DNA from: Micromonospora parva
GTDB taxonomy: Bacteria; Actinomycetota; Actinomycetes; Mycobacteriales; Micromonosporaceae
Assembly (NCBI RefSeq): GCF_000718515.1
Contig: NZ_JNZS01000008.1
Coordinates: 224,204 to 288,203, forward strand
Reading direction: 5' to 3'
DNA length: 64,000 nucleotides
Shown piece by piece: positions 28,377 through 38,921 of this stretch. Under the pieces are notes generated by a model, which was not told where the DNA came from, did no database searches, and saw nothing but the letters and a program-made list of their open reading frames with translations. The first letter of the stretch is position 1; every line of letters begins with the position of its first letter. The position numbers and the translations under genes are program-made.

Positions 28377-30160
28377 GAGTGCACCTCCGTCCGCTGCCCG
28401 TCGCCGGCCGGAGCCGGACCGATCGCCAGTGCCCCGCCGGTGCCGGGACCGATGGCAAGTTGGCCGCCGTCACGGGAGCCACCATCGCGAGGGTTGCCGT
28501 CGCGGGGGCCGCCGAACGGCAGCGTCGCGTCGGCCGGCACCAGCCGCAGCGGCGAGGTGGTCAGCCGGTCGCCGGCACGGGCCGGCAGGGTGAGCCGGAA
28601 CTGCGCGCCCTGCCCGGGAGCGCCCCACGCCTCCAGCCAGCCGCCGTGCAGCCGAGCGTCCTCCAGGCTGATCGACAGGCCGAGGCCGGTGCCCCCGGTC
28701 TGCCGGGCCCGGGACGGGTCCGCCCGCCAGAACCGGTTGAACACCAACTTCTCCTCGCCCACCTTCAGCCCCACACCGTGGTCCCGGACGGTGATCGCCA
28801 CGGCGGTCTCGTCGATGCCGAGGGTGATCAGCACCGGCCGGGCCTCACCGTGCTCGACAGCGTTACCGACCAGGTTGCGCAGCACCCGCTCGACCCGGCG
28901 CGGGTCAACCTCGGCGATCACCGGCGTGCCCGGCAGGTCGAGTTCGATCGGTACGCCCACCCGCTCGGCCAGCCCGGCCAGCCGGTCGACCACCCGGTGC
29001 ACCACCGGCACCAGGTCGGTCGGCTCGGAATCCAGCATGGCGAAGCCCGCGTCGAACCGACTGATCTCCAAGAGGTCGGTGAGCAGTTCCTCGAATCGGT
29101 CCAGCTCGGCCTGGAGCAGTTCGGCGCTGCGGGCGACCGCCGGGTCGAACTCGTCGCGCTCGGCGAAGATCAGGTCAGCGGCCATCCGGACCGTGGTCAG
29201 CGGGGTCCGCAGCTCGTGGGAGACGTCGGAGGTGAAGCGGCGCTGCAACCGGGACATCTCTTCCAGGCGCAGGATCTGCCGTTGCAGGTTGGTGGCCATC
29301 TGGTTGAACGACGCGGCGAGCAGGGCGAGGTCGTCCTCGCCGTTGACCACCATCCGCTGGTCGAGCAGGCCCGCGGAGAGCCGCTGGGCGGTGCGGGCGG
29401 CGACCCGGACCGGGTTGACCACCAGCCGGGTGACCAGCGCCGCGAGCAGGCCGAGCAGGATCACCAGGGCGACGCCGGTGGCCACCACCGTGGCTCGGGC
29501 GTCGGCGGCGGTGACGTCCTGCCGGCCCAGCGGGACCAGATAGTAGAGCTCGATCTGGCCGAAGCGAGTCGGCACCGGTGAGCCGTAGACCAGGTATTTG
29601 GTGGTCTCGTCGGTGAGTCGCCCGGTGCGGATCTGGCTGGCCACCTTGCCGTCGGCGATCGCGGCGCGCAGCTCGGGGCTGATCAGCGGCTGGACGTTCG
29701 CCGACGGGGAGGTGCGGGTCTGGATGTCGTTGGGGTAGTCGTCGGCGGTGATCGCCACCACCACCCCGCTGGTCTGCTGGGGGTCGCCGCCGGCCAGGTA
29801 GTTGACGGTGCCGTCGATGGTCTCCTGAAGCTGCGCCTCCTGCGGCTGCCCGTAGAAGGAGACCTGCTTGGCCGCGTAGCTGGCACCGCTGGTCACCCGC
29901 TGCCGCACGTCGCTGCGCGCGCTGTCGAGCAGGATGGTGGTGATCTTGTCAGCGATGAGGAACGCGAAGCCGCCGACCAGCAGGCTGGACGCGACGAGCG
30001 TGATGGTCACCACCCGGACCTGGAGCGAGCGGCGCCAGGTCTGGTGCGCCCGACCCAGCACGCCCGCGACCCGGACACTCACCGCACGCCAGAGCTCCCC
30101 GGCGGCGCTGGGCCGGCGGGGCGCCGTACTCGGGGAGGGTGGCGGCGGCGAGGTTGACAC
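28373..30160 (-). CDS. mtrB: Sensor histidine kinase MtrB
   Basis: A 595-residue membrane kinase. A helix at about residues 52-72 is followed by an extracellular sensor domain, a second helix near 210-232, then a HAMP domain. The HisKA box reads S-D-V-S-H-E-L-R-T-P-L with the phosphorylated His. The ATPase domain has N-L-V-G-N-A-V-E-H (N box), D-H-G-V-G-L-K (G1) and G-G-T-G-L-G-L-S (G2). MtrB controls cell-wall metabolism and division through MtrA. The C-terminus is long and Gly/Pro-rich. Starts 13 bases after mtrA (GTG), and overlaps lpqB. Confidence 0.95.
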   Translation of the reverse strand: MSTSPPPPSPSTAPRRPSAAGELWRAVSVRVAGVLGRAHQTWRRSLQVRVVTITLVASSLLVGGFAFLIADKITTILLDSARSDVRQRVTSGASYAAKQVSFYGQPQEAQLQETIDGTVNYLAGGDPQQTSGVVVAITADDYPNDIQTRTSPSANVQPLISPELRAAIADGKVASQIRTGRLTDETTKYLVYGSPVPTRFGQIELYYLVPLGRQDVTAADARATVVATGVALVILLGLLAALVTRLVVNPVRVAARTAQRLSAGLLDQRMVVNGEDDLALLAASFNQMATNLQRQILRLEEMSRLQRRFTSDVSHELRTPLTTVRMAADLIFAERDEFDPAVARSAELLQAELDRFEELLTDLLEISRFDAGFAMLDSEPTDLVPVVHRVVDRLAGLAERVGVPIELDLPGTPVIAEVDPRRVERVLRNLVGNAVEHGEARPVLITLGIDETAVAITVRDHGVGLKVGEEKLVFNRFWRADPSRARQTGGTGLGLSISLEDARLHGGWLEAWGAPGQGAQFRLTLPARAGDRLTTSPLRLVPADATLPFGGPRDGNPRDGGSRDGGQLAIGPGTGGALAIGPAPAGDGQRTEVHS

Positions 30161-30172
30161 AGTGCGACCAGG

Positions 30173-30862
30173 CTATCCGGTCCCCGCCTTGTAGCCCACG
30201 CCCCGCACGGTGAGGATGATTTCCGGCCGCTCCGGGTCCGGCTCGATCTTGGCCCGCAGCCGCTGGACGTGCACGTTGACCAGACGGGTGTCGGCCGCGT
30301 GCCGGTAGCCCCAGACCTGCTCGAGCAGCACCTCACGGGTGAAGACCTGACGAGGCTTGCGGGCGAGTGCGACAAGCAGGTCGAACTCCAGCGGAGTCAG
30401 CTTCACCTCCTCGTCGTTGCGGCTCACGGTGTGCGCCGGCACGTCGATGGTGATCTGGTTGTCGGGCGGCCCGATGGTGAGCATCTCGGGGGCCACGTCC
30501 TCGCCTCGGCGCAGACGGGCCCGCATCCGGGCCACCAACTCCTTGGGCTTGAACGGCTTGACCACGTAGTCGTCGGCACCGGACTCCAGGCCGAGCACGA
30601 CGTCCACGGTGTCGCTCTTGGCGGTCAGCATGACGATGGGCACGCCGGACTCCGCGCGGATCGACCGGGCGACGTCTATACCGCTCATGCCGGGAAGCAT
30701 CAGGTCAAGCAGCACGATATCGGGACGACTGTCGCGAAAAGCGGCCAACGCCCGCTCGCCGTCGGCCACGAACGAGGGTAGGAAACCCTCACTACGCAGC
30801 ACAATTCCGAGCATCTCGGCGAGCGCGGGGTCATCGTCGACCACCAGTACGCGGGCTCTCAT
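30173..30862 (-). CDS. mtrA: Response regulator MtrA
   Basis: A 229-residue OmpR-type regulator. The receiver has the acidic pocket D9-D10-D11, the phosphorylation site Asp53 in V-L-L-D-L-M-L-P-G, and the K in V-V-K-P-F. The winged helix (about residues 130-227) has L-T-P-L-E-F-D-L-L and R-G-V-G-Y-K-A. MtrA is an essential-type actinobacterial regulator of cell-wall and division genes. Upstream the sequence AATATTAAT lies only six bases from the ATG, so the transcript may be leaderless or very short. Confidence 0.97.
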   Translation of the reverse strand: MRARVLVVDDDPALAEMLGIVLRSEGFLPSFVADGERALAAFRDSRPDIVLLDLMLPGMSGIDVARSIRAESGVPIVMLTAKSDTVDVVLGLESGADDYVVKPFKPKELVARMRARLRRGEDVAPEMLTIGPPDNQITIDVPAHTVSRNDEEVKLTPLEFDLLVALARKPRQVFTREVLLEQVWGYRHAADTRLVNVHVQRLRAKIEPDPERPEIILTVRGVGYKAGTG

Positions 30863-31087
30863 GGGATTAATATTGCATCCTCATTCAGTTCGGTGGGACC
30901 GGCGTCTGCCGGTACGCGCTTCGCGCCGCCGGCAAATCGGGTGACCGCGGTCCGCGGCGGCGGCGCCACGTGCTGCGGTGCCCGGCGCACGGATGGCCGT
31001 GGTCAGGCTGCCACCATGATCCCCCGTCGGCGCCGCCCGGCGCCACCGCAGGCTCGGTCGACCCGACTGTCGCCATCCGGACGACGG

Positions 31088-32365
31088 TCAGCCGAACAGC
31101 CCACGCCCCCAGTAATCCCCGCCGTCGCGCACCCCGGGCGGACAGGCGAACACACCGCTGGAGACGTGTCGCAGGTATTCGTTCATCACGTCGTGCCGCG
31201 CCAACTGAGTCTGGATCGGCACGAACTGGCGGCGTGGATCGCGCTGGTAGGCGATGAAGAAGAGGCCCGCGTCGAGCCGGCCGAGGCCGTCCGAGCCGTC
31301 GACGAAGTTGTAACCCCGGCGGAGCAGCTGGGCACCGCTGTTCCGGCTCGGGTGGGCCAACGCGACATGGGCGTGCTCGGCGATGACCGTCTTCCCGTCC
31401 GCGCCGCGCGCGGCGAAGTCGGGCTCATCGAACTCGTCGCTCCGACCGAGTGGCGCGCCGCTGCCCTTGGCCCGGCCGACGATCTCCTCCTGCTCAGCGA
31501 GGGAGGTCCGGTCCCAGGTCTCCACCAGCATCCGAATCTTGCGGGTGACCAGGTACGAGCCGCCGGCCATCCAGTCCGGCCCGTCGCCCGGCTGCACCCA
31601 CAACTGATCACGCAGCAGGTCGGTGTCCTCGGCCTTGAGGTTGGCCGTGCCGTCCTTGAACCCGAAGAGGTTGCGCGCGGTGGCCTGGTCCCGGGAGGTC
31701 GACGAGGTACGGCCGAAGCCGAGCTGCGACCAGCGGACGCTCACCACGCCCATGCCGAGCCGGGCCAGGTTGCGGATCGCGTGCACCGCCACCTGCGGGT
31801 CGTTGGCACAGGCCTGGACGCACAGGTCGCCGCCGGAGAGCTGCGGCTGCAACGCGTCGCCGGGGAACTTCGGCAGCTCGGCAAGGGCGGCGGGCCGACG
31901 GTCGGCGAGGCCGAAGCGGTCCCGCCCGTCAGCGTCGCGGAACAACGTCGGCCCGAAGCCGATGGTGAGGGTGAGCTGCGAGGGAGGCAGGCCGAGCGCT
32001 TCACCGGTGTCGTCCGGTGGGGCCTGCGGCATTCCGCCGACAGCACCCAGCACTCCGGCGTCGCGCCCCGCAGTCATCCGCGCGGCGGCGGCCGACCACT
32101 CCTCAAGCAGTTCGACCAGCCGGGCCCGATCCTTGGTGATCACGTCGAAGGCCACGAAGTGCAGTCGGTCCTGCGCCGGGGTGACGATGCCGGCCTGGTG
32201 CTCACCGTGGAACGGCACCGCCCCGGCCGGGTGGTCGGTCGCCGAGGCCGGGCCACCGGAGCCGTTCAGCAGTGCCCCCGCGCCGGCCGCCACCCCGGCG
32301 ACCCCGGCCACCCCGGCGCCGGCCAGGGTGATCGCCCGGCGCCGGGTCAACCCGCTTCCGCTCAT
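31088..32365 (-). CDS. efeB: Deferrochelatase/dye-decolorising peroxidase EfeB
   Basis: A 425-residue DyP-type haem peroxidase exported by the Tat system: the N-terminus has T-R-R-R-A-I-T-L-A-G (twin-Arg motif) and a long hydrophobic stretch. The peroxidase motif G-F-K-D-G-T-A-N-L with the catalytic Asp is at about residue 246, and the proximal haem His is in A-H-V-A-L-A-H-P. EfeB extracts iron from haem or oxidises Fe(II) for the EfeUO transporter outside the membrane. It is the last gene of efeUOB, 25 bases after efeO. Confidence 0.93.
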   Translation of the reverse strand: MSGSGLTRRRAITLAGAGVAGVAGVAAGAGALLNGSGGPASATDHPAGAVPFHGEHQAGIVTPAQDRLHFVAFDVITKDRARLVELLEEWSAAAARMTAGRDAGVLGAVGGMPQAPPDDTGEALGLPPSQLTLTIGFGPTLFRDADGRDRFGLADRRPAALAELPKFPGDALQPQLSGGDLCVQACANDPQVAVHAIRNLARLGMGVVSVRWSQLGFGRTSSTSRDQATARNLFGFKDGTANLKAEDTDLLRDQLWVQPGDGPDWMAGGSYLVTRKIRMLVETWDRTSLAEQEEIVGRAKGSGAPLGRSDEFDEPDFAARGADGKTVIAEHAHVALAHPSRNSGAQLLRRGYNFVDGSDGLGRLDAGLFFIAYQRDPRRQFVPIQTQLARHDVMNEYLRHVSSGVFACPPGVRDGGDYWGRGLFG

Positions 32366-32390
32366 CGACTCGACTCTTTCTGCGTTGTGG

Positions 32391-33524
32391 TCACTTCGCG
32401 ACGGCCGCGGCGACCTTGCTGATCGGCTCGGCGAGCGCGTTGATCCCGTCGGAGAGCTCCTTGAGCTCGGCCTTGCTCAACGCGGTGTGCAGCTTCCACC
32501 CGTCGCCGTCGCGGTGCTTGCCGAGCAGCGCTTCGACATTGGCGAACTCGGTGTCCAGCTGCGTGACCAGCTCGGGCGAGCGCTGCTGCAGCGCGGGGCG
32601 CAGGGCGGACACGGCCGCCTTGGAACCTTCGAGGTTGGCGGCGAAGTCCCAGAGGTCGGTGTGCGAGTAGCGGTCCTCCTCGCCAGTGATCTTGCCACTG
32701 GCGACCTCGTCGAGCAGTTCCTTGGCACCGTTGGCGAGCTGGAGCGGGGAGAGCTTCTCGGCGTTCGCCTTGGCCACGATCTCCTTGACGTCGACCAGCA
32801 GGCGGTCGGCGATCGGGCCGTCCTTGCTGATGTCACCGGACTGCCAGAGGTCCTTCTCGATCCGGTGGAAGCCGGTGAACTCCATTCCCTCCTCGATGAC
32901 TTCCTCGCGGCCGTCGATCTTGGGGTCGAGGTCACCGAAGATCTCGGCAACCGGCTCGATCCGCTCCCAGTAGGTGCGGGCGACCGGGTAGAGCGCCTTG
33001 GACTTCGCGACGTCGCCGGCCTTGACCGCGCCAACGAACTCCTCGGTCTTGGCCAACAGCGCAGTGGTCTGGCTCTTGACGTAGCGCTGGTAGTTGGCGG
33101 TGGCATCACCCAGCGCGGCGTCGGCGGTGAGCGGCTGCGCCGACCCGCTGACCTTGAGCGCGCCCCGGATGCCCTTGCCGCTCATCCCCGGCTTGCAGGC
33201 GGTCTGGTACGTGCCGGCCGGCAACTCCACGTGCAGCTCGCGGCTCAGCCCGGGGGCGATGTTCTCCACCTCGCCCATCACGCGGTCGCCGTCGGCGTAC
33301 ACGTAGAACTCGGTCACCTTCGCGCCCGAGTTGGTGATCTTGAAGGTGGCCGTGCCGGCGCCCAGGTCGGTGGTGCCGACCTCACAGGCGGTGTCGCTGG
33401 CCTTGACCACGATCGGGCCGGCGGCCCCGGCCTGGTCACCCTTGCCCGAGTCGGAGCAGGCGGTCAGACCGGCCGTTGCCAGCACACCGGCGGCGGCCAG
33501 CGCGAAGAACTGGGTGGTACGCAT
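32391..33524 (-). CDS. efeO: Iron uptake lipoprotein EfeO
   Basis: A 377-residue periplasm-side protein with a lipobox (T-A-G-L-T-A-C at Cys23). The first domain (about residues 35-125) is cupredoxin-like, with C-E-V-G and Y-Q-T-A-C-K-P-G-M-S-G, which could bind a metal. The second is the M75 helical domain with the H-R-I-E-K-D-L-W (HxxE) ferrous-iron site near residue 220. EfeO delivers iron to the EfeU permease. The ATG has GAGGAG upstream. Between efeU (22 bases) and efeB (25 bases). Confidence 0.93.
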   Translation of the reverse strand: MRTTQFFALAAAGVLATAGLTACSDSGKGDQAGAAGPIVVKASDTACEVGTTDLGAGTATFKITNSGAKVTEFYVYADGDRVMGEVENIAPGLSRELHVELPAGTYQTACKPGMSGKGIRGALKVSGSAQPLTADAALGDATANYQRYVKSQTTALLAKTEEFVGAVKAGDVAKSKALYPVARTYWERIEPVAEIFGDLDPKIDGREEVIEEGMEFTGFHRIEKDLWQSGDISKDGPIADRLLVDVKEIVAKANAEKLSPLQLANGAKELLDEVASGKITGEEDRYSHTDLWDFAANLEGSKAAVSALRPALQQRSPELVTQLDTEFANVEALLGKHRDGDGWKLHTALSKAELKELSDGINALAEPISKVAAAVAK

Positions 33525-33546
33525 CTGGGCTGTTTCTCCTCGTGGG

Positions 33547-34446
33547 TCAGGCGCGCTGCGGCGTGGACGCCGCCTCGGCCTCGGCGCCGGTGTCCGCCCC
33601 GCGCTCGGTGACGGTGGTGGTGGTCACGGTGGGTGCCGGCTTACGCCGGGCCGGTCGCAGGAAGAGCAGGAGCACCGGTACGGCGTACCCGACCCAGGCG
33701 ATCGTCTCCAGCACGGTGGGCGCGGGAGTCACGTTGAACATGCCGGCGAGCAGTGCCGCGTACCAGGTGCTCGGGTCGAGCACGCCGGTGATGTCGAAGG
33801 CCAGGTTGCTCAGGCCGGGAAGGACGCCGGCCTCCTGGAAGTCGTGCACGCCGTACTTGAGGATGCCGGCGGCGACCAGGATCAGCAGCGCGCCGGTCCA
33901 GGTGAAGAACTTGCTGAGGTTGATTCGCAGGGCGCTGGCGTAGAGCAGCACGCCGATGACCACGGCGGTGACGATGCCGCCGATCAACGCGAGCAGCGGC
34001 CCGCTGTCGCCGGCCGCACCCTGGGCCGCCGAGTAGAAGATCAGCGCGGTCTCCAGGCCTTCGCGGATCACGGCAAGGAAAGCCATTCCGGCGACGGCGA
34101 GGGACCCGACGGCCAACGCCTCGGTGAGTTTGCCCCGCAGCTCGCCGGCGATGGTCCGGGCGGCCCGGCGCATCCAGAAGATCATCCAGGTCACGAAGAC
34201 CACGGCGGCGACGGAGGTGACCGCTTCGAACAACTCACGATCGTCGGAGCGGGACAACAGCGAGGTCGACGTGTATTCGATCAACCAGCCGAAGAGCACC
34301 GAGAGCGCCACGGCCAGGCCGACACCCGCCCAGACCTGCGGCAGTCGGTCCCGGCGCTGCGACTTCACCAGGAAGGCGACCAGGATGCTGACCACCAGGG
34401 TGGCTTCCAGCCCTTCCCGCAGGCCGATCAGATAGGTGGCGAACAT
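33547..34446 (-). CDS. efeU: Ferrous iron permease EfeU
   Basis: A 299-residue Ftr1/OFeT-type permease with seven membrane helices. Both iron-coordinating R-E-G-L-E motifs are present (residues about 9-13 and 127-131), which is what the family needs for Fe transport. The C-terminal tail is Thr/Ala-rich. It heads the efeUOB operon. Two IdeR/DtxR-like boxes begin 16 bases upstream of the start codon, so iron repression is expected. Confidence 0.93.
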   Translation of the reverse strand: MFATYLIGLREGLEATLVVSILVAFLVKSQRRDRLPQVWAGVGLAVALSVLFGWLIEYTSTSLLSRSDDRELFEAVTSVAAVVFVTWMIFWMRRAARTIAGELRGKLTEALAVGSLAVAGMAFLAVIREGLETALIFYSAAQGAAGDSGPLLALIGGIVTAVVIGVLLYASALRINLSKFFTWTGALLILVAAGILKYGVHDFQEAGVLPGLSNLAFDITGVLDPSTWYAALLAGMFNVTPAPTVLETIAWVGYAVPVLLLFLRPARRKPAPTVTTTTVTERGADTGAEAEAASTPQRA

Positions 34447-34461
34447 CCAGGCTCCGAGTAG

Positions 34462-34500
34462 TTAGGCACGCCTTTGCTTACTTAGGGCAGGCATACCTTC
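34462..34500 (-). promoter_or_regulatory. Two adjacent IdeR/DtxR-like iron boxes
   Basis: The 19-mers at 34462-34480 and 34482-34500 (TTAGGGCAGGCATACCTTC) are separated by one base. They match the IdeR/DtxR consensus TTAGGTTAGGCTAACCTAA at about 12 and 13 of 19 positions by eye. Placed just before efeU, they should be bound by iron-loaded IdeR to repress the operon. Confidence 0.6.
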
Positions 34501-34612
34501 CTCCTGCTCAGGGCCCCCGTCAAGTCGTTCATGACAAGCTCACTGAGCCGCGCCGAGGACGACGCGCCCGGCAGCCTGCCGGTGGCCGGTCGGCTGTGGA
34601 AGGATCCCCGCC

Positions 34613-34771
34613 GTGAGGGGATTCCTGCCGTGGTTGGCGGTGCTGGCCGTGGTGCTGGTGCTCAGCGCGCTACGCCTGCGCGCGCTCGCCACCATCGTGT
34701 CGGTCGGCTGGCTGGTCTGGTGCGTCTGGACGTGGTTCCGGCCCACCCGGCGCGGCCCCCGTTCAGGCTGA
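34613..34771 (+). CDS. Possible 52-residue membrane protein
   Basis: A GTG-initiated frame with a strong hydrophobic N-terminal half (about residues 4-18 and 24-43, W-L-V-W-C-V-W) and a basic tail R-P-T-R-R-G-P-R-S-G, the classic positive-inside pattern for a small membrane protein. The ribosome site is weak (GGAAGGATC about ten bases upstream). It lies between the divergent efeU promoter and the convergent ahcY gene. No family recognised, so it could also be a chance frame. Confidence 0.4.
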   Translation: MRGFLPWLAVLAVVLVLSALRLRALATIVSVGWLVWCVWTWFRPTRRGPRSG

Positions 34772-34856
34772 CCGCCGAAGCCGGCGGCGGAAAGGCCGAC
34801 CCGCCGAGAGCCGACGGCAGAGACGCTGACCCGCCGAGACCGGCGGCGGAGACGCC
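34768..34856. repeat. Three imperfect ~29-bp tandem repeats
   Basis: Units of the form TGACCCGCCGAGACCGGCGG CGGAGACGC occur three times with substitutions, between the small membrane frame and the ahcY terminator. Confidence 0.5.
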
Positions 34857-34858
34857 GA

Positions 34859-34888
34859 ACCGGGCCGGCTGCGAACAGCCGACCCGGT
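34859..34888 (-). terminator. Terminator of ahcY
   Basis: A 13-bp stem with one mismatch and a CGAA loop, 13 bases after the ahcY stop. No U-tract. Confidence 0.5.
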
Positions 34889-34901
34889 CCGAACGTGTCG
34901 A

Positions 34902-36401
<1,500 letters not shown>

Positions 36402-36679
36402 GAAAGCTCCTGTCGAACGATGTCTGCGCCGACCCTCCACCTTACGCGCGTTGGCGACGGGCCTCAGGCACGGTCCGCGGACAGCGCACGGGGCGGTCGG
36501 TGATGGACGGACCTTCCCGCCATCTCCCGCCCGCCCCGTGCATCCCCCCGGTTTGGTTTCCCCCGCACGTTCTCGGACCGTCGTCGCGATAACGCTGCGT
36601 ACTCATAGAGTCACACTCAGCCAGGATGACGTCAAGCTATTCCGGGAAAGTCGGACTTGTGTCGTCGCCGGCGAGCGCG
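36402..36679 (-). other. manA-ahcY gap with structured leader
   Basis: This 278-bp gap contains an 11-bp stem (36486-36496 with 36531-36541, GCACGGGGCGG) enclosing smaller GATGG/CCATC pairing. It could be the manA terminator or a structured 5' leader of ahcY. It does not match the SAH riboswitch consensus that I know. Confidence 0.4.
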
Positions 36680-37843
36680 TCAGCGCAGCCCGGACGTCGC
36701 CACGTACGCCATACCGGCACCGTCGATCCGCAACGGCGCACCGGACGCCGTACCGATCGCGGCCTCACCGGAGACCAGCGTCAACGCGCCGGCCCCGTCG
36801 TCCACGGTGATCGAGCCGCCAGCACAGAGCACCACCCGGGGGCCGGGCAGCGGCAGCGACACCGAGGGCACCGCCGCGTCGACCCGCACCCGGTGCAGCG
36901 CGAAATCGTCCACCGGGACCGGCCACCAGTCCACGCCCGGACCGACCGTCTCCGGGGCCCGCACCGGATCGTCGAGCACCTCGAAACGCAACACCCGCAA
37001 CAGCTCGTCGACGTCCACCCGCTTCGGCGTCAGGCCGCCGCGCAACACGTTGTCGCTGGCCGCCATGATCTCCACTCCGCAGCCGCTCAGGTAGGCGTGC
37101 AGGTTGCCGGCGGGCATCCAGATCCCCTCCCCCGCCACCAGCCGCACGTGGTGCAGCAGCAACGCGACCAGCGCGCCCGGATCCCCCGGGTACGCCGTGG
37201 CCAGCCGGCGGACCAACTCCGCGTCCGGGCCGTCGGCCGGAGCCGCCACCACGGCGGCCAGCAGCTCGTGACGCTGGGCGACCGGCCAGCCGAGCAGCGT
37301 CCGCACCGCCGTCCGCAGCCCCGCCGGCCCGGCCCGCAACGCGGCGACCACCGGCGCCAACGCCGGTACGCCGAACGCGGCGAGCGCCTCGGCCGACTCC
37401 GCCGGATCCCGGAACCCGCACAGCGCCTCGAACGGGGTGAGCGCGACCAGCAACTCCGGCTTGTGGTGCGGGTCGACGTAGTTGCGCTGCCCCTCGGGAC
37501 GCCCCGCCTCCGCCGCGAAGCCGGCCCGCGCCTGCTCGGCGTCCGGGTGGGCCTGCAGGCTCAGCGGGGCGTCGGCCGCGAGCACCTTGAGCAGAAACGG
37601 CAGCCGACTGCCGAACCGCTCGGACACCCGCTGACCGAGCCACTGACCTGGCTCGTCCCGCACCAGATCACAGAGGCTCACCCGCAGACCGGCGCGATCC
37701 ACGCGGGCCGGGGCGCCCGGGTGCGCCCCCAACCACAGCTCCGCCTCCGGGCCCGCACTCGGCACCGAGCGCCCCTGGAGGAGAGCGATGGCCGAGCGCG
37801 AACCCCAGGCGTAGTCCCGGATCGGCCCGTACAGTGGCTCCAC
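36680..37843 (-). CDS. manA: Mannose-6-phosphate isomerase
   Basis: A 387-residue type I phosphomannose isomerase interconverting mannose-6-P and fructose-6-P for GDP-mannose synthesis (cell-wall mannolipids). Zinc ligands are visible in P-L-S-L-Q-A-H-P (Gln and His), H-H-K-P-E-L (Glu) and the later G-N-L-H-A-Y (His). The catalytic Arg is probably in the C-terminal L-R-G-G-L-T-P-K. Start ATG three bases after the stop of the upstream transporter gene, so the two are coupled. Part of the conserved manA / SIS isomerase / manB group. Confidence 0.93.
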   Translation of the reverse strand: MEPLYGPIRDYAWGSRSAIALLQGRSVPSAGPEAELWLGAHPGAPARVDRAGLRVSLCDLVRDEPGQWLGQRVSERFGSRLPFLLKVLAADAPLSLQAHPDAEQARAGFAAEAGRPEGQRNYVDPHHKPELLVALTPFEALCGFRDPAESAEALAAFGVPALAPVVAALRAGPAGLRTAVRTLLGWPVAQRHELLAAVVAAPADGPDAELVRRLATAYPGDPGALVALLLHHVRLVAGEGIWMPAGNLHAYLSGCGVEIMAASDNVLRGGLTPKRVDVDELLRVLRFEVLDDPVRAPETVGPGVDWWPVPVDDFALHRVRVDAAVPSVSLPLPGPRVVLCAGGSITVDDGAGALTLVSGEAAIGTASGAPLRIDGAGMAYVATSGLR

Positions 37844-37846
37844 CCG

Positions 37847-38854
37847 TCAGCCCCCGGGCCGCCCGGCCGCCTCGCCCGACGCGTCCTGTGGCTGCGGCAC
37901 GGCGGTGTCGGCGGCGGCACCGGTCCCGGCCTTGGCGGCAGCGACGCTGTAGACGTCCGGCTCCAGATAGATCACCCGGGCGATCGGCACCGCGGCCCGG
38001 ATCCGCGCCTCGACGGCGTTGATGCCGCGTGCCAGGTCGTGGGCGCTCTCCCACTCCGGCACGGCGATCTTCGCGGCCACCATCAGCTCTTCCGGGCCCA
38101 GGTAGAGCGTCTTCATGTGGATGATCCGCTCCACCTCGGGGCCGTCGGTGACGGCCCGCTCGATGGCGGCCACGTCGGACGCCTCGGCGCCCTCACCGAG
38201 CAGCAGGCTCTTCGTCTCGATGGCGAGCACGACCGCGATCACGACCAGCAGGATGCCGATCATCGCGGTGCCGGCGGCATCCCACTCGCCGTTACCGGTG
38301 ATCAGCGTCATGGTGACGCCGAACAGGGCGAACACCAGGCCGATCAGCGCGCCGAAGTCCTCCAGCAGCACCACCGGAAGCTCCGGCGCCTTGGCGCGAC
38401 GGATGAAACGCACCCAGGACTGGTTGCCCCGGATCTGGTTGGACTCCTTGATGGCGGTCCGGAACGAGAACGACTCCATGATGATCGCGGCCACCAGCAC
38501 GGCCACCGGCAACCACTGCCAGGACTCGATGCCGCCCTTGTGATGCCACTTGTGGTACGCCTCGTAGAGCGCGAACAGGCCACCGATGCTGAACAGCACG
38601 ATGGACACGATGAACGCGTAGATGTAGCGCTCCCGGCCGTACCCGAACGGGTGTTCCGGGGTGGCCGCCCGCTTCGCCCGCTTGCCGCCGAGCAGCAGGA
38701 GGCCCTGGTTGCCAGAGTCGGCGACCGAGTGGACCGCCTCGGCCAGCATCGACGACGAGCCGGAGAGCAGGAACGCAATGAACTTGGTGACGGCGATGCC
38801 GACGTTGGCCAGCAGGGCGGCGACGATCGCCTTCGTCCCACCGTTGGCGCTCAT
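37847..38854 (-). CDS. Cation diffusion facilitator transporter
   Basis: The 335-residue protein has six membrane helices and the CDF zinc-site pattern: H-S-V-A-D-S-G-N in helix 2 (HxxxD) and E-D-F-G-A-L-I-G in helix 5. Loops include H-P-F-G-Y-G-R-E-R-Y. A C-terminal cytoplasmic domain (about 230-310) has the ferredoxin-like regulatory fold typical of the family. It is a proton-driven exporter of Zn2+ or another divalent metal. It sits inside the mannose-metabolism cluster, directly before manA, a position shared with relatives but without a known functional link. Confidence 0.9.
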   Translation of the reverse strand: MSANGGTKAIVAALLANVGIAVTKFIAFLLSGSSSMLAEAVHSVADSGNQGLLLLGGKRAKRAATPEHPFGYGRERYIYAFIVSIVLFSIGGLFALYEAYHKWHHKGGIESWQWLPVAVLVAAIIMESFSFRTAIKESNQIRGNQSWVRFIRRAKAPELPVVLLEDFGALIGLVFALFGVTMTLITGNGEWDAAGTAMIGILLVVIAVVLAIETKSLLLGEGAEASDVAAIERAVTDGPEVERIIHMKTLYLGPEELMVAAKIAVPEWESAHDLARGINAVEARIRAAVPIARVIYLEPDVYSVAAAKAGTGAAADTAVPQPQDASGEAAGRPGG

Positions 38855-38921
38855 GCCACCGCTCCGCTTCGCGACACGAAGCCGACCGGTCCGCGCATGG
38901 CGTGCCGCCCCCTACGTTCGT

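Noticed and set aside
36402..36679. SAH riboswitch before ahcY
   Set aside because: A stem is present but the conserved core of known SAH riboswitches is not seen.
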